Numbered from the stretch's first letter, positions 18,308 through 27,245 are shown. The stretch is DNA of 64,000 nt from an uncultured Halobacteriovorax sp. (GCA_913061265.1 CAJXVS010000003.1:124001-188000), one strand, 5' to 3'. Notes: generated by a model not told the origin, from the sequence alone. A program made the numbers and translations.

Positions 18308-19221
18308 AAACTCAGCGTGATTCTTTCTGGGATAAGATCTATGAATTGGCCCAAAAAGATAGAGATATAATCGTTATCAGTGCTGACATGGGAGCTCCGG
18401 CTCTTGATAAGTTCAGGACTAATCTTCCTTCTCAGTTTATTAACACAGGAATCGCTGAACAAAATGCCATCTTAGTTGCAAGTGGCTTGGCCAAAGAAGG
18501 CAAGAAAGTCTTCGTCTACGCAATCGCATCATTTCTAACTTTAAATTGTATTGAAAAGATTCGTGTCCAATCAGGCATGATGAATATACCTATTAATATT
18601 GTAGGAGTCGGGGCAGGCTTTAGTTACCCAGATTCAGGACCTACCCATCACCTCTCTGAAGATATTGCCATTATGCGGGCCATACCGAATATAACAACGA
18701 TTTCAGTAAGTGATGAGTTTGTGGCAGAGAAGATCGCCATTGATTATAAGAACTTTAATAATACTTATTATATTAGGCTTGAAAGACAGCCTGATGGTGT
18801 CGTCTTTAACTCTAGTGATGAAGTTGATTTAGATAAAGGAATCCATCTCCTCTCTAAAGGTAAGAAGACACTTGTCCTCTCAAACGGAAACCTCTTATTT
18901 AAATGTAGAGATATTATTAAAGAGAACAAACTCGACCTAGGTCTTTGTGATCTCTATAGATATCCCGTTAACCTAGAATCATTTAAAGAAGTAGTCTCTA
19001 ACTATGAAAAAATCATTTGCGTGGAAGAAAGTTTTCTCCCAGGTGGGATTGGCTCAGCAGTTCTAGAGGCCTTAAGTGATTTAGAACTTAGTATTCCATG
19101 TAAAAGAATTGGCGCCGATACTAAAAACGGATACTGCTATTCTTATGGTGGAAGAGAAGAGATTCATAAGTTTTATGGTTTCGATACTAAGGCCTTAACA
19201 AAGATTTTATCCGAGGCTTAA
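18304..19221 (+). CDS. Transketolase, C-terminal subunit
   Basis: 305 residues. SADMGAPALDKF, the conserved FINTGIAEQN with catalytic Glu, a pyrimidine-binding region (VFVYAIASFL), GPTHHLSEDIAIM and a C-terminal regulatory-like domain ending in GGIGSAVLEAL. Four-base ATGA overlap with the N-terminal subunit shows coupled translation of a heteromer. Homologous pairs occur in O-antigen and natural-product clusters. No terminator is evident after the stop. Confidence 0.9.
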   Translation: MKTQRDSFWDKIYELAQKDRDIIVISADMGAPALDKFRTNLPSQFINTGIAEQNAILVASGLAKEGKKVFVYAIASFLTLNCIEKIRVQSGMMNIPINIVGVGAGFSYPDSGPTHHLSEDIAIMRAIPNITTISVSDEFVAEKIAIDYKNFNNTYYIRLERQPDGVVFNSSDEVDLDKGIHLLSKGKKTLVLSNGNLLFKCRDIIKENKLDLGLCDLYRYPVNLESFKEVVSNYEKIICVEESFLPGGIGSAVLEALSDLELSIPCKRIGADTKNGYCYSYGGREEIHKFYGFDTKALTKILSEA

Positions 19222-19286
19222 GCTCAATCTAAACGCTCCTTTTTCATCTTGAATAAAGACTAAACTGACTAGAAATCTCAAGTACT

Positions 19287-19330
19287 TAGGTCTTCAACGT
19301 TTTCAACACGTTAGAAGCGTAACGTGAAGG
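19287..19330. repeat. Inverted repeat in the 270-base gap 19222-19491
   Basis: CACGTT (19307-19312) and AACGTG (19321-19326) form a perfect 6-bp inverted repeat; a longer alternative pairs CTTCaACGTT with AACGTGAAG around 19293-19329. No U-tract follows, so it is unlikely to be a simple terminator. The rest of the gap is AT-rich and holds no ORF with a ribosome site; the promoter of the next gene should lie at its 3' end (gTTGATAATAG around 19466). Confidence 0.35.
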
Positions 19331-19491
19331 GATCATCATCTTTAAATAATACCTGTCTAAAATACTTGGCATTAACTCAAGTGCAAAAAAATAGCGGCCT
19401 TTATAAGTACGGGAATTTTGGATGTAGTTTAAATTACCTATGGTTATGTTATTATTATCTCATATTGATAATAGATACTTAGGGGTAAAAG

Positions 19492-22083
19492 ATGAAATTA
19501 AAAAAGGGATTCCTTTTTCTAGCGTTCGCAGGTTTAGCACTGCTTTCTTTAAATTCTTGCATGAAAAAAGAAGTGAATAGTGCAGCCACTTTTGGAGTTG
19601 GTACTGGCTCTAATCACCAAGAGGAAGGTCGCTCGAAACATAAAGAAATCTTAAGTAAGATTAATCTTAAGATCGATGGTTCAAAGATCTCAAAGTACTA
19701 TGGCGGCTCAAATGAAAAGCATAATCATAAAAATACAGTAGAGTTATGCTTAGCCGATGAGCAGCTTTTTGAATATATCCAAAGAGATGTTATTTATAAC
19801 CTCGAAGAGGCCTATAGAACTAAGAACCTCTCAAAGCTAGAGTCCACACTTACAAAAGATAGCAATCTTTTCTTATACCAAAAGAGAATCAATAGAGTTG
19901 CTAAGAACGTTGTAGAAGGGATTCAAGAATTTCATTGGTCAACAAGTAACAAGAACTCTAATAAGTACCCTATTGCTAAAGAAGATCTTAATAAATATCT
20001 AGGTAGCTTTAAAAAGATTGATGACTTTGATCTCTCAACCTTTAAGTTTGTCTCTCCTATAAGATTTAGAAACCCCGCTGACTTATCGATGAAACGTGCT
20101 AAATTACTCGCGCGTTTTGACTTAAGAGGAATTACTCAAAATGGTGAAAGAAGAAACGATAGAGGTATGTGGGCTATTGACGTGGTACTTCAAGAAGGGA
20201 AATGGAAAGTATTAGAAATTGATCTACTAAAAGGAGAGACCTTAGTTAAGGCTGATGCGCCATCCTTTGTAGATACAACCAAAAAGACAATCGGTGACAT
20301 CATTCCTTCTTACTTAAGAACAGAGGCCATTAGAAGAGGTGGCTACGCCCTATCTATCAGTGATTATGATGGAGATGGTAATCATGATATTTATGTCGGT
20401 ACTCGTGAAGAAGGACTTCTTTTAAAAAGTACGGCGGAATTGAAGTTTAAGAAAGTAAACGTTGGAACTGACGGAAATAGATTAGTTAAAACCGCTATCT
20501 TTGGTGACTTCTTCAATACTGGTAGAGAAGACCTTGTTCTCGTAAGGTTTGTCCCTAATCATTTAAAGAAAGAAGAAGATAAAACGGGGAATGAAGCCTT
20601 TAGTTTCTCTGACATCGTTTTCTATGAAAATGTTGGTGAAGGAAATTTTAAGAAGATAGACAAGATTATTGAAAACAGACAACTTTCAGGCAATGCCATG
20701 CCAGCAGCTATCGCTGACTTTAATGGTGATAGTAAACTAGATTTTTATATTGGTTTCCCTGGTCCTTTAGATTTTACATTTATCAATGGAGCTACTGGAG
20801 TTAGTCAAGGAACCCAAGTTCAAGGTCTCTTCATCAACGACGGAACTAGAAAAAAGTTTGTTGACCGTACTGAAGAAGGAATCGAATATGCAGAGATTGA
20901 GTATTTATTTGCTCACTCAACGGCAAGTGTCGATATTGATCAAGATGGAGATATGGACCTAATCGTTTTAGATGACAGAGGGAATCTAAGCCCCGTCTAC
21001 CTTAATAACGGAAAAGGAAAGTTCACAGAAAGTTCAAAGAAGACTGGTATCGTTAATAGTGACCTCGCCATGAGTTTAGCTAGTGGGGATGTTAATAATG
21101 ATGGTCATTTAGACTTTGCTATCACGAATGTAAACTTTGTCGCAGCTGACAGATGGAGCCAGTCTTGTTCATCGAACTGGCCAGGTCTTGAGTACAATGA
21201 CTATGCCAGAGAAGGTCTACGTCTTTTTCAAGGTGTAGGTAAAGGAAAGGCTAAGTTTAGTGAAGTGACAGACATAACAGGTCTTGAATGGGCTGGCGAA
21301 GGAATGGCCGGAGTAGAGTTTATTGATTTTAATAATGATGGTCTCTTAGATATTTATGTCGCCAATGGTCTTTGGTCAGGGACAACGAGAAAGCAAGACC
21401 TCTCAAGTACTTTCGTTAGAGCACTCCAGACTGGGTATACTCAAACAGGGTTTGAACTTACTGAAGAAGGTACGGCCTCAAACTTTATGAAGGTTCTCGC
21501 TTATTTTAAGGGAGATCTTCTAGCTCCGGACGCTAACACTCATAAAAATGCTAGTGCCCATCTTGCAGGATTTCAAAGAAACCGTCTTTTTAGAAATAAT
21601 GGTAATGATAGCTTCACCGAGATTGGTTATTTAGAAGGTGTTGATAGTATCGCTGACGGTTATATCATCACTCTTGCCGATCTTAATAAAGATGGAAAGA
21701 TGGATATGGTAATTCGAAATGGAGATCCTGGAGTTAAGGGCGTCAATTTCGAACCAGTTCAAGTTCTAATGAATCAAAATAAGTTAAAAAGAAATAGCTT
21801 AGTCGTAGATCTAGAAGGTACGGAGTCTAACCGCAATGGTATTGGTGCCTTCGTAACCGCCCATATTAAAGGAAAGTCTTATCTTCGTCACTTAATAGGA
21901 AATAATGGAACGGCTCAATCAGAGAAGATCCTTCATTTTGGTTTAGATAAGAATGAACATGTTGATAAGCTTGTCGTGAAGTGGCCTTCAGGAAAGATTC
22001 AAACTCTCAAGAATGTTGCTGCTGGTAGAATTAAGATTAAAGAACCAACTAAAGATGTTAGAAAGTTCGCATTAGATAACTAA
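19492..22083 (+). CDS. FG-GAP/VCBS-repeat lipoprotein with ASPIC/UnbV C-terminal domain
   Basis: 863 residues. Lipoprotein signal with lipobox LNSC (Cys23). An N-terminal alpha/beta region of about 270 residues precedes the repeats. At least six Asp-rich calcium-loop repeats follow (DYDGDGNHDIYV, DFNGDSKLDFYI, DIDQDGDMDLIV, DVNNDGHLDFAI, DFNNDGLLDIYV, DLNKDGKMDMVI): an integrin-type beta-propeller. The last 80 residues match ASPIC/UnbV (NRNGIGAFV, GQ-like LIGNNGTAQSE, HFGLDKNEHVDKLVVKWPSG). Surface or periplasmic calcium-binding scaffold. GGGG site before the ATG. It leads a four-gene exported module. Confidence 0.88.
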   Translation: MKLKKGFLFLAFAGLALLSLNSCMKKEVNSAATFGVGTGSNHQEEGRSKHKEILSKINLKIDGSKISKYYGGSNEKHNHKNTVELCLADEQLFEYIQRDVIYNLEEAYRTKNLSKLESTLTKDSNLFLYQKRINRVAKNVVEGIQEFHWSTSNKNSNKYPIAKEDLNKYLGSFKKIDDFDLSTFKFVSPIRFRNPADLSMKRAKLLARFDLRGITQNGERRNDRGMWAIDVVLQEGKWKVLEIDLLKGETLVKADAPSFVDTTKKTIGDIIPSYLRTEAIRRGGYALSISDYDGDGNHDIYVGTREEGLLLKSTAELKFKKVNVGTDGNRLVKTAIFGDFFNTGREDLVLVRFVPNHLKKEEDKTGNEAFSFSDIVFYENVGEGNFKKIDKIIENRQLSGNAMPAAIADFNGDSKLDFYIGFPGPLDFTFINGATGVSQGTQVQGLFINDGTRKKFVDRTEEGIEYAEIEYLFAHSTASVDIDQDGDMDLIVLDDRGNLSPVYLNNGKGKFTESSKKTGIVNSDLAMSLASGDVNNDGHLDFAITNVNFVAADRWSQSCSSNWPGLEYNDYAREGLRLFQGVGKGKAKFSEVTDITGLEWAGEGMAGVEFIDFNNDGLLDIYVANGLWSGTTRKQDLSSTFVRALQTGYTQTGFELTEEGTASNFMKVLAYFKGDLLAPDANTHKNASAHLAGFQRNRLFRNNGNDSFTEIGYLEGVDSIADGYIITLADLNKDGKMDMVIRNGDPGVKGVNFEPVQVLMNQNKLKRNSLVVDLEGTESNRNGIGAFVTAHIKGKSYLRHLIGNNGTAQSEKILHFGLDKNEHVDKLVVKWPSGKIQTLKNVAAGRIKIKEPTKDVRKFALDN

Positions 22084-22092
22084 TAGAGATTC

Positions 22093-22121
22093 ACTCCCTC
22101 TAGCGAGGGAGTCTCTCTTTT
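22093..22121 (+). terminator. Hairpin after the FG-GAP lipoprotein gene
   Basis: ACTCCCTC (22093-22100), loop TAGC, GAGGGAGT (22105-22112), then CTCTCTTTT. An 8-bp perfect stem with a mediocre U-tract. It may give partial termination and lower expression of the three downstream genes, or stabilise the upstream mRNA 3' end. Confidence 0.6.
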
Positions 22122-22127
22122 AAATAA

Positions 22128-23768
22128 ATGGATGATACAAATCGAAGAATATTCTTAAAACAACTTCTCTCTACTTTAGGCTACAGTCTATTACCTTCCA
22201 ATATTTCGGCCAAAACCAAAACAACAGATATTAACTACGTACAGATCAATATAGCAGGTGGACCTTCAAGGTGGAGCTTTGATAACCCTATTGCTCCATT
22301 GGTGGGCAGCTCTTATGTCCCTCACCCTATGATTGTTAATAATTTTTCAAATACTGGGCCTATCGCTAGCCTTGCAGGACTCGATTATCAGCGCTTTAAA
22401 GTAAATGATTGGTATATGCCTCAGTTTTGGAAGGACAAGCTTCTCACAAGCACTGGGGAAGTTCAGGCTTCAAGTTTATTAAATAACTGCCTTATCGTTA
22501 GAGGCTGCCATATGAGAAATGATGGTCATAGCCTAAATAATAGAAAACTTTCTGCTCCAATCCCTGGAGGCTCGAGCATAACGGGGCTTCTCGCCGATAA
22601 AATGGGTGAAAAGCTATTTCCATCGATCAATCTCGTAGGTGACTCCGGTGTTGAAGCGGTGGCAGGTGGGGCTTTTAAATCTAAAGAGAATTCAATTCAA
22701 ATCAACACGCCTCAAAATGATAAGAATCCCCTCTCTTACTTACTTAGTCCTTTTTTAATAAGTAAGCCGCATAAAGCAAGGTGGCTTCATTTAATAAAAG
22801 AAGAGTTAGGTGAGGTGGGATTAAGAAACTACAAAAAGATGCTTCAAGACTTTAATAAACGAGTCACAGAATACCAAAGAATCATAAATTTTTCTTTAGA
22901 CGCTTCATACTATACAAGTATTGGAGAGAGGCCAGTCCAAGGGGCTGATCTAAAGGCCATAAAAGAAGGAAGAGTTGATCCTACTCTAGCTAAGTATTTA
23001 AACTATGACTTTTTAATCGGAAACTCTGACTTTAGAACCATTCTGGTTAAGGCCAAGGTTAAGAACTTAGCTGAGCAATTCGCCACGGCGGAGCTTCTCT
23101 TAACTCACGGGCTATGTGGAAATATCACGATTAATGTAAATACAGTTAGTAATCTTTTTTATGAAAATAGTATAGCTAACGATAAATTTAGTAGAGAGAT
23201 CCTTTCAGTTGGTTCTACTCAACTTTCTTATAAAGGTGGTAATGATAGATACACTGGGGCTAAGCACCTGAATAACTTTCAATTAGATAGTCATGATACA
23301 GGACTCTTACCAAATATATTCTTAACCCATGCTCTCTTTAAATCAATTTCAAGCTGCCTTGCTGAGTTTAAGCTTAATCTTGAAGGGAAAAGTTTATATG
23401 ATAAAACCTTTATCCATCTCGCCTCTGAGTTCGATAGAGACCCGAGAGCTGATTGCTCTGGAAGTGAGCATGGTTGGAACGGGCACATAAGCAGCTTTTA
23501 TTCAGGCTCCATTAAAGGTCTTAAGGTTGTAGGAAATATATTCACCCAAAGCCCAGGAGATAGTTACTATACTAAGAATGGAACATGGGGGCAGGGAGCT
23601 CCCGTTAAAGAAAATGGTAATAGGCCTATTAGTTATGGAAATATTGCTTCATCCCTAGCAAATGTCTTAAATATTGAGAGTCCCTCTCCTAATGATAGGC
23701 CCCTCTTTGAAAGGAAAGCTGGTAAAGTGAATTCATTTATTAATGAGGTTAAAAATATTGATTCTTAA
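22128..23768 (+). CDS. Tat-exported DUF1501-like protein
   Basis: 546 residues. The N-terminus has a twin-arginine motif (NRRIFLKQLL, Arg6-Arg7) and a hydrophobic stretch ending SNISA, so it is exported folded through Tat. Core motifs: INIAGGPSRW at the start, DSHDTG near 387, and ASEFDRDPR followed by SEHGW, resembling the DUF1501 (alkaline-phosphatase/sulfatase-like) signature of SEFGR and DHG. Catalytic function of DUF1501 proteins is unproven. No good ribosome site precedes the ATG, so translation may depend on the preceding gene. Next gene overlaps it by 26 bases. Confidence 0.65.
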   Translation: MDDTNRRIFLKQLLSTLGYSLLPSNISAKTKTTDINYVQINIAGGPSRWSFDNPIAPLVGSSYVPHPMIVNNFSNTGPIASLAGLDYQRFKVNDWYMPQFWKDKLLTSTGEVQASSLLNNCLIVRGCHMRNDGHSLNNRKLSAPIPGGSSITGLLADKMGEKLFPSINLVGDSGVEAVAGGAFKSKENSIQINTPQNDKNPLSYLLSPFLISKPHKARWLHLIKEELGEVGLRNYKKMLQDFNKRVTEYQRIINFSLDASYYTSIGERPVQGADLKAIKEGRVDPTLAKYLNYDFLIGNSDFRTILVKAKVKNLAEQFATAELLLTHGLCGNITINVNTVSNLFYENSIANDKFSREILSVGSTQLSYKGGNDRYTGAKHLNNFQLDSHDTGLLPNIFLTHALFKSISSCLAEFKLNLEGKSLYDKTFIHLASEFDRDPRADCSGSEHGWNGHISSFYSGSIKGLKVVGNIFTQSPGDSYYTKNGTWGQGAPVKENGNRPISYGNIASSLANVLNIESPSPNDRPLFERKAGKVNSFINEVKNIDS

Positions 23769-24279
23769 AATAATCTTAATTTTCCTATTCAGTTTTTCTG
23801 TTTTTTCAGAGAGTAAGAACTTAAACAGAAAAGAGGTTTTTCTTAACAGGTTTCAATTAGCAAACACCCTCGCGGAAAAGTTTGGACCTAACTCAAAGCC
23901 GATTATCGAAAAGTATATTTTTTCAAGACCAAGTATTTTTTATGGTCCTTGTGATATATATGGACAGGTTTATAAAAAAGAAAAAGACCTCCCCGTTAAT
24001 ATTCTACCATCAAGTACCTGTTATAGCGGTCTCACTGAAAACAAGATCACTCTTAACGCCACAACGAGTAAACTAAGACAAGCACTTATGTTAAAAAGCT
24101 GCATCGCCTTTGTAGAAAATGAATCAACTTTTAATTTCTTTAAAGCTAAGTATAAAATAAATAAGAAAGAACAGGTCTCTCTGGCTTTCTATCCTTCAAG
24201 GAATTTCTCATTTAAAAGCACAAAACTAGAAGATGCCGTCGTAGAGATCTGTATTTCTAAAGGGTGGCAAAAGATATGA
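23743..24279 (+). CDS. Small secreted protein of unknown function
   Basis: 178 residues with a Sec signal peptide (MRLKILILKIILIFLFSF, cleavage near SVFS/ES). A TTG at 23758 with GAGG nine bases upstream is an alternative start that leaves the hydrophobic core intact. Five Cys in the mature part suggest disulfides. I do not recognise the family. It overlaps the DUF1501-like gene and its stop overlaps the heme lipoprotein start (ATGA), so it is a structural part of this module. Confidence 0.7.
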   Translation: MRLKILILKIILIFLFSFSVFSESKNLNRKEVFLNRFQLANTLAEKFGPNSKPIIEKYIFSRPSIFYGPCDIYGQVYKKEKDLPVNILPSSTCYSGLTENKITLNATTSKLRQALMLKSCIAFVENESTFNFFKAKYKINKKEQVSLAFYPSRNFSFKSTKLEDAVVEICISKGWQKI

Positions 24280-26027
24280 AGTTCCTATTCATTTTCACTC
24301 TCATATCTATCCTTAGTTCTTGTAACAAGTTTACTTCTAGCTTCTATGAACCTAAGACGGCGAAGGACGTTCTAAGGAACCGCTGCGTCTCTTGCCATGG
24401 CTATCTTGAGAAAGACGATCAATACTTAACTCAGCTTGGCTATATAAAACCAGGCTTCCCAAGCCAATCAGTTATCTATAAATACATCAAGAAAAGTAAG
24501 GCAAAAGGTCCCCAAAGTATGCCTCCTCGAGGTGAGTTATCTGAAAAAGAACTTAGTCTTATTGAGAGCTGGATTAAGAATGTTAAGCCTAGACCAGTCC
24601 TAGTTGGCGAGAAAAACGTTCATAGTATAACTCCTTTAAGTAATCTTGAGGTCTTTGATAGGTGCTCCTTACAGTTAACAAACTTTGATTATTCCAAGGC
24701 CCCAAAAAGCTTAATAACAAGTATTAAGCATGGTGATATCTCAGGTGTTCAAGGCTGCTTAAAGATCATTGAGAGCTCTTACCTAAAAAAAGATGGATCG
24801 CTAAAAGAAGAAACTTCTTTAAATAGGAACACCCTCTTAACCTTTCAAAAACTGCATAATAATTGGTTCAATGAATGGAACTTCTTTGTCGCCATGAGTA
24901 GTTGGGGAACCTTTGAAGTCTTAGATCCCGGTTCAATGGGTTACTTTTTCTCAAAGAGTTTGCTTGATAAGGAGATGAGTTTTAAAGAAATCTTTAAGGG
25001 TAGTCAAAGCTATGAAGCGATTAGAAAGTCTCCTCTAAAAACACAGTACCTTGTATATAAATTTAAAGATGAGCCAAGATATAAGGTAGAAGATTACAGA
25101 TTTATTTACGGACTAAGTGAAGGAAGTGATTACAAAGAATGGTTTCCAAATAGAGTACCCTCAGGTGTCTTGGTGGGTATAAAAGAAATCCCGAAGAACC
25201 GAGATATCCTTAAGAATGTAGTGAATTCAAAAGATAATCAAAAAGAGATAAATCCAGCTGTTGAGATTAAGATTAATAAGGATATTCACGAAGGGCTTGG
25301 GGGAGGGATCTTAGGTAGCGAAGTTTTCGTTAATCTAAATTTGGGTCAAGACTTAGGAAAGAAGATGAATGGGGGAAGAATCATTCCTAGAAGATGGTCG
25401 AAGGCGATTATCAATGAACTTCTTTGTAGAGACTTACCCGTCATCCCCATTAAAAAGGCGATTGGTTTTGTACAAAAGAATTCACAGATCTCATTCAGAA
25501 AAAAAGAAAGCTGTATGGCCTGTCATGCAACAATGGATCCTCTCGCGAATCTCGTCAGGAATGTTGAACAATCTTATTCCGCTGACGCCGGAGGTGATGG
25601 AATGATCCACTCCACCCATTTAAGGTTTCATAAAGAAGATAAGAAATACCCTAGGGAGTTATCTCCAGTGGATGACGATCCCTTCTTTCACCTACGTCCT
25701 GCTTACGGCCGTTTTATTTATCAGGATGTCAGAGGGAATTATATAGATAAAGAAATTAAATCTCTTGATGAGTTAGGAGCTGCCCTCTTAGAAACTGATG
25801 ACCTCTATCTTTGCACCGTTAAGAAGTACTTCAATTTCTTCACCGGCATTGACGTTCATATGAATCTCTTTATTCAAGGCGCCCAGACACCAGAAGAACT
25901 TTATATTAAAAACCTCTTAGAAGAGTCTTCTCAGAGTTTAAAACAAAGTGGTGACCTTACTCAGGCGATTGGAATCTTATTGAACTCTAAGATTTATCGC
26001 TCAAAAAACTTTAAAGTCTCAGAGTAA
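24276..26027 (+). CDS. Di-heme lipoprotein with DUF1588-like cytochrome region
   Basis: 583 residues from the ATG at 24276, overlapping the previous stop (ATGA); a GTG at 24264 is an alternative. Lipobox ILSSC (Cys16). First heme site CVSCH (37-41), with a MPPRGELSEKE stretch carrying a candidate Met ligand. Second heme site CMACH followed by ATMDPLANLVRN, which matches the DUF1588 pattern CxxCHxxxDPLG. The spacing suits a periplasmic or outer-membrane multi-domain cytochrome like the DUF1592/DUF1588 proteins of myxobacteria and planctomycetes. Likely electron partner of the DUF1501-like protein; substrate unknown. Confidence 0.78.
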   Translation: MKFLFIFTLISILSSCNKFTSSFYEPKTAKDVLRNRCVSCHGYLEKDDQYLTQLGYIKPGFPSQSVIYKYIKKSKAKGPQSMPPRGELSEKELSLIESWIKNVKPRPVLVGEKNVHSITPLSNLEVFDRCSLQLTNFDYSKAPKSLITSIKHGDISGVQGCLKIIESSYLKKDGSLKEETSLNRNTLLTFQKLHNNWFNEWNFFVAMSSWGTFEVLDPGSMGYFFSKSLLDKEMSFKEIFKGSQSYEAIRKSPLKTQYLVYKFKDEPRYKVEDYRFIYGLSEGSDYKEWFPNRVPSGVLVGIKEIPKNRDILKNVVNSKDNQKEINPAVEIKINKDIHEGLGGGILGSEVFVNLNLGQDLGKKMNGGRIIPRRWSKAIINELLCRDLPVIPIKKAIGFVQKNSQISFRKKESCMACHATMDPLANLVRNVEQSYSADAGGDGMIHSTHLRFHKEDKKYPRELSPVDDDPFFHLRPAYGRFIYQDVRGNYIDKEIKSLDELGAALLETDDLYLCTVKKYFNFFTGIDVHMNLFIQGAQTPEELYIKNLLEESSQSLKQSGDLTQAIGILLNSKIYRSKNFKVSE

Positions 26028-26160
26028 GGACAAGCTTCTTATTGCTCTGTTACATCTAACATAAGGAAAGAAATCAGCAGAATTGCTCTAAAAAAGAGAT
26101 GCCTCTCTGCGCAAGCGCTGTGCAAAATGCAATAAAACCGCTCTAAAGGCCAAAATTCGG

Positions 26161-26189
26161 TTGAAAACATGGCTTTTCTTAATAAGAAT
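26161..26189 (+). promoter_or_regulatory. Candidate promoter of the histone gene
   Basis: TTGAAA (26161-26166), 17-base spacer, AAGAAT (26184-26189), about 50 bases before the histone ATG. The 213-base gap 26028-26240 contains no other ORF with a ribosome site. Confidence 0.4.
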
Positions 26190-26240
26190 AATCTACGTCA
26201 TTTTAATAAAAAATTATGTCATCATTAAAAGGAGAAAATA

Positions 26241-26426
26241 ATGAGTAAAGAAACTGAAATGTTACTAGTAGGATCAAAAACTAAAGAAGCCCTTAAGAGC
26301 GGTGGACTAAATGTATCTTCAGATGCACTTGAGAAACTAAACGAAAGAGTTCACGCTATGGTTAAAGACGCTCAAGCGCGTTGTTCAGCCAATGGACGTA
26401 AGACAGTTCGTTCAAGCGACTTCTAG
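26241..26426 (+). CDS. Bacterial histone (singlet histone fold, Bd0055/HBb-like)
   Basis: 61 residues. It aligns without gaps to the core of archaeal histones: short helix 1 (SKTKEALKSGG), loop NVSSD, long helix 2 (ALEKLNERVHAMVKDAQARC), then NGRKTVRSSDF. GRKTV is the loop-2 DNA-contact motif and the final Asp is the Arg-Asp clamp partner. Helix 3 is almost missing: the protein stops right after DF, as in the Bdellovibrio histone Bd0055, which is also about 61 aa and a major chromatin protein there. Strong AAAGGAG site, own candidate promoter and strong terminator indicate a monocistronic, highly expressed gene. Confidence 0.88.
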   Translation: MSKETEMLLVGSKTKEALKSGGLNVSSDALEKLNERVHAMVKDAQARCSANGRKTVRSSDF

Positions 26427-26450
26427 AAATTATTTAAATTCTAGTTATTA

Positions 26451-26480
26451 AGGCCAAGGTTAATCCTTGGCCTCTTTTTT
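26451..26480 (+). terminator. Rho-independent terminator of the histone gene
   Basis: AGGCCAAGG (26451-26459), loop TTAAT, CCTTGGCCT (26465-26473), then CTTTTTT. A 9-bp perfect stem with a U-tract, 25 bases after the stop. Confidence 0.9.
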
Positions 26481-26488
26481 GGAAAAAT

Positions 26489-26818
26489 ATGGAAGGAAGA
26501 AAACAAGAAGTCATCGAAGAATTAGAAGCCCTCGTTGTTGAAGGTTCTTGGAATGAACTACTGCCTTACTTTAAAAGTGGGAAGCTTCTTATCTGCCAAG
26601 AAGAAACCAATATGGTCGAGATCGGCGCTATGATGGTCTTAGATAATAATGACAAGATTAGTAAGCTTGCTGAGATTGGAGCTATTTCTCCTCCCTTAAA
26701 TGAATCAATCATAGAGTGGAACGATAACCCCGAAGAAAAAATATTTAAGTTCGTCGAGGTGATTCCCTATTGTCTCGCCCAAGTTACTAGCAAAGGAAAA
26801 TCCCGTGGACCTCTTTAA
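26489..26818 (+). CDS. DUF2288 family protein
   Basis: 109 residues. The pattern GSWNELLPYFKSGKLLI ... EIGAMMVLDNNDKISKLAEIGAI ... FVEVIPYCLAQV matches DUF2288 (W-EL-F-G ... LD ... D ... W ... PwVLVQ), a short cytosolic family of unknown function found in proteobacteria. Starts nine bases after the histone terminator, so it must be transcribed by readthrough or a promoter inside that region. It overlaps the DUF1499 gene by 14 bases. Confidence 0.65.
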   Translation: MEGRKQEVIEELEALVVEGSWNELLPYFKSGKLLICQEETNMVEIGAMMVLDNNDKISKLAEIGAISPPLNESIIEWNDNPEEKIFKFVEVIPYCLAQVTSKGKSRGPL

Positions 26819-27245
26819 GTTATTCTTTTTAATCTTTATCGTTTCTTCTTGTTCTGCACCAAGACCTAATAACTTAGGCATAGTCGAGGCAAAGTTATCT
26901 CCTTGCCCAGATAAACCAAATTGTGTTTCAAGCTTTGCTGCCAGTGAAGATGAACATTTCTTACCAGCTATTAAAATCATCTCTAATAAAGAAAGAGCTC
27001 ATTTAAAGATTTCAGGGATCCTTACTAAGAATGGATCAGCGAAGATTATTTCTACAACGGCAGATTATATTCACGCAGAGTACACGAGTTCGGTCTTTAA
27101 GTTCGTCGATGATGTTGAGTTCTATTTTGGAATTGATCAGCTTGTTCATTTTAAGTCAGCCTCAAGAACAGGTCGATCAGACTTAGGTGTTAATAAGAAA
27201 AGAATGGAAGAGATAAGATTTAAATTTCAGCAGAATGACTTTTAG
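26805..27245 (+). CDS. DUF1499 lipoprotein
   Basis: 146 residues from a GTG start with AAAGGA upstream. Signal MDLFKLFFLIFIVSSC gives a lipobox (VSSC, Cys16). SPCPDKPNCVSSFA is the DUF1499 signature, with Cys residues that may bind a ligand or each other; HAEYTSSVFKFVDDVEFYF and SASRTGRSDLGVN complete the family pattern. Function of DUF1499 is unknown. Convergent with the carbonic-anhydrase-like gene: the two stop codons overlap. Confidence 0.8.
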   Translation: MDLFKLFFLIFIVSSCSAPRPNNLGIVEAKLSPCPDKPNCVSSFAASEDEHFLPAIKIISNKERAHLKISGILTKNGSAKIISTTADYIHAEYTSSVFKFVDDVEFYFGIDQLVHFKSASRTGRSDLGVNKKRMEEIRFKFQQNDF

